Below are positions 6,098 to 7,751 of a DNA stretch of 7,751 nt, piece by piece. The notes below the pieces were generated by a model. The model did no database searches. It had not been told where the DNA came from and saw nothing but the letters and a program-made list of their open reading frames with translations. The position numbers and the translations under genes were made by a program. Numbering within the stretch: position 1 is the first letter of the stretch; the number at the start of each line of letters is the position of its first letter. The DNA comes from Desulfosarcina sp. (GTDB lineage: Bacteria; Desulfobacterota; Desulfobacteria; Desulfobacterales; Desulfosarcinaceae), in assembly GCA_018224455.1 (NCBI GenBank), contig JAGTUY010000296.1:1-7751 (forward strand), read 5' to 3'.

Positions 6098-7247
6098 CAC
6101 ACACCCCGTCGTCCATGGCCATGATCAGTGCCGGTATTTGAGAGATGCCCTTGAACATCGGCTCGATTTCGATCATGGCGCCATCCTGATGATAATTGTC
6201 ACCATGGGTCAATCCCAAGGTGACTGCCGGAATCTTGTGCTGCAAAAAAATGGACAGGGCCGTTTCACTGGGTTCGCTCACGGCTTCCACGCCCAGGCGA
6301 TTCAAAATGCGGGCGGCGCATTTGACCAGCGAGTGATTGTATGGCAGACGGGTGGCATTGAGATTGCTGATGCGGTTGAGTTTAAGTTCAACGGCGAAGG
6401 CCTTGTTGATGTCATCGACGATGTCTCTGATATCGCCATATAGCGACTTAACCATCTCATCGGCATCGCTGCGAATCTCGAAACCGATTTTGGCGTCATA
6501 GGCAACATTTCCATGGTTGAACCCGCCGGCGATCTTGCCGATCACGATCTGGGTGCGCGGTTTCTGGGGCAAACGCAGTCCAAGGATCGCGTTAATCACC
6601 TCGTTGATGACCAGAATCGCGTTCGGTGCGTGGTGATGATCCCACTGTTTTTCTGAAGCGATGCTGCAACTGATCTCACCCCGGATCATACCGTCGGAAT
6701 AGTAATTGAGGCGCCCCAGGTTCACGCTCTCCAGGCAGATGGCACCCCGGATCGGCGTGGGCCATGTCTGGAGCAGGCGGCGGATGCCTCTCAGATTCCC
6801 CCTTGCCAGGGACTGATTGGGGGCAACCAGAACGATGTCCGATTCAAACGTCAATCTCAGCCGCCTGAAAACCTCCGGCAGTGAGGCCAGGACACCCACA
6901 GCTGCCGAATTGTCTGAAACCCCCACACCGGAGATGATTTTATCCGTGACCTCATAATGCTGCTCGGCCTTCACTTCTGAAAAGGTGTCGAGGTGGGCGA
7001 CGACAAAGATGGACCGCTTTTCTGTCGACGTTCCGCGGATCACACCGATGGGATTGCCGAAATCATCGATACTGCATTCGTCCACCTGGAAATCGGCCAG
7101 GCGCTCCGTCAGGCACGCCGCACGCCTTCGTTCGTAAAATGTGGGTGCAGAAATCTGACCGATGAGGACGATGTTGCTGATGATGATTTCGCGGATTTTG
7201 CGAATCTGGTCCACGAACATCGGCAGGGCGTCGAGATATTTTTCCAT
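6090..7247 (-). CDS. M20-family metallohydrolase-like protein lacking the catalytic Glu pair
   Basis: A 385-residue protein with the M20 (PepT/CPG2/ArgE-like) fold signature. Seen: SAPTFYERR near the N-terminus (33-41), the first metal motif HLD (85-87), GVGVSDNSAAVG with the bridging Asp112, a Glu at 173 in CLES, the GG-FNHGN segment (241-247) that leads the conserved strand ending EIRSD, and a C-terminal metal-type His353 in NYHQDG. In active M20 enzymes a Glu-Glu pair (general base plus zinc ligand) comes before the G-x-L-R-G segment. Here that site reads NQSLARGNLRG (144-154) and has no acidic residue. The dimerisation-domain GGHS motif appears as DHHHAPNA (203-210). It may be an inactive or repurposed homologue. 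The start ATG 7247 has AAGGGG five bases upstream (7253-7258). It lies between the HAD gene (13-base gap) and gpgS (8-base overlap), so a role tied to glucosylglycerate metabolism is inferred from position only. Confidence 0.88.
   Translation of the reverse strand: MEKYLDALPMFVDQIRKIREIIISNIVLIGQISAPTFYERRRAACLTERLADFQVDECSIDDFGNPIGVIRGTSTEKRSIFVVAHLDTFSEVKAEQHYEVTDKIISGVGVSDNSAAVGVLASLPEVFRRLRLTFESDIVLVAPNQSLARGNLRGIRRLLQTWPTPIRGAICLESVNLGRLNYYSDGMIRGEISCSIASEKQWDHHHAPNAILVINEVINAILGLRLPQKPRTQIVIGKIAGGFNHGNVAYDAKIGFEIRSDADEMVKSLYGDIRDIVDDINKAFAVELKLNRISNLNATRLPYNHSLVKCAARILNRLGVEAVSEPSETALSIFLQHKIPAVTLGLTHGDNYHQDGAMIEIEPMFKGISQIPALIMAMDDGVCDE
6104..6107 (-). promoter_or_regulatory. Ribosome-binding site that favours ATG 6097 for gpgS
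   Basis: On the minus strand GGGG (part of GACGGGG) sits six bases before ATG 6095-6097 and only three before GTG 6098-6100. The spacing favours the ATG. The site lies inside the last codons of the upstream M20-like gene, so gpgS initiation is probably coupled to translation of that gene. Confidence 0.5.
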
Positions 7248-7260
7248 GGCAACCCCTTGG

Positions 7261-7751
7261 TCAAGGATTTTTGTTTCCAGCGATCAACTGTCGCAGATCG
7301 GTAACAATCAGATCCGGCGACGCATCCCTGCAGCGAATGTCCGATTCTCTCCGACGCAAAGACCGCCGGTCTCCGGCAAAAAGCGCGGTCTTGAATCCAA
7401 CCGCACTCGCCGGCAGTATGTCGTTGCGCATGTCGTTGCCCACCACCAGGGCAGACTCGGTGGGAATACCCATGCCCAAGAGAACCATTTTTGCCCGATT
7501 GAACATGAATGTCGACGGTTTGGCATGTCCCTCGCGCCAGGAAAAGAAAACCAACCGTTGATCGAAGCCTCGATCCTCGAGGGTCGCGTCAAGAAACCAC
7601 TGGAGTAAAAAAAGGGTGTAGAACTGGGCGTTGGAGATGAGCCCCATGGGCATCCGACGGTTTTTGCCGGCCCACAGCAGTTCTTCGAGACCAGGCATGG
7701 GATAGACCGGGTTGTGCAGCAGTTCGTACTCAAGGGCGAAATCTTTCAACC
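7261..7751 (-). CDS. HAD-superfamily hydrolase, subfamily IA-like (N-terminus outside window)
   Basis: The frame is open to the window edge, so the N-terminal part with the nucleophile DxD motif and most of the cap is not visible. The visible 163 residues show the rest of a HAD phosphatase core: the helix before motif II (PMPGLEELL), motif II in GLISNA (Ser as the phosphate-binding residue), motif III Lys in GHAKPSTFMF, and motif IV GNDMRND with two metal-binding Asp, followed by GFKTALFAGD. This pattern is typical of phosphoglycolate-phosphatase-like HADs, whose small-molecule phosphate substrates vary. The stop at 7261-7263 is 13 bases before the M20-like ATG, so it is very probably the upstream gene of a HAD, M20-like, gpgS operon. 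In this setting it is a candidate for removing phosphate from glucosyl-3-phosphoglycerate, an inference from context. Motif I cannot be checked. Confidence 0.87.
   Translation of the reverse strand, partial: LKDFALEYELLHNPVYPMPGLEELLWAGKNRRMPMGLISNAQFYTLFLLQWFLDATLEDRGFDQRLVFFSWREGHAKPSTFMFNRAKMVLLGMGIPTESALVVGNDMRNDILPASAVGFKTALFAGDRRSLRRRESDIRCRDASPDLIVTDLRQLIAGNKNP

Overview
The window is a protein-dense stretch of a bacterial chromosome with moderately high GC and GC-rich third codon positions. It holds two facing gene groups. The gene mix (a fused ADP-forming acyl-CoA synthetase, a GpgS-type glucosyltransferase, and short overlaps between consecutive genes) resembles sulfate-reducing and related Desulfobacterota. 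That placement is an impression from family content, not something the sequence proves. There are no RNA genes, insertion sequences, CRISPR arrays or phage genes.

Left part, + strand, 2-3782. A 5'-truncated beta-alpha fused acyl-CoA synthetase (ADP-forming) comes first. Ten bases later is a small membrane-anchored protein of unknown function, then a 12-segment MFS transporter. The small gene stops at 2495. The +1 frame after it stays open with coding-like third positions and a C-x2-C-x3-C motif, and ends at 2583, five bases before the transporter ATG. The small gene therefore looks frameshifted, either in nature or by a sequencing error in a run of C and T.

Middle, - strand, 4909 down to 3771. 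A membrane-anchored TPR protein and a Nudix hydrolase of the ADP-ribose pyrophosphatase type overlap by four bases (ATGA). The Nudix gene ends tail-to-tail inside the last codons of the MFS gene, a 12-base convergent overlap with no room for an intergenic terminator. The 204 bases upstream of the TPR gene (4910-5113) are the only real intergenic space. They hold a 12-bp palindrome but no convincing promoter or terminator.

Right part, - strand, 7751 down to 5114. A HAD-family phosphatase (N-terminus outside the window), an M20-fold metallohydrolase-like protein and glucosyl-3-phosphoglycerate synthase (GpgS) follow each other with a 13-base gap and then an 8-base overlap, which points to one transcript. 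GpgS makes glucosyl-3-phosphoglycerate from a nucleotide-glucose and 3-phosphoglycerate. A phosphatase is then needed to give glucosylglycerate, and the HAD protein is the obvious local candidate. The M20-like protein lacks the catalytic Glu-Glu pair while keeping most other metal-site residues. This operon is the most interesting part of the window.
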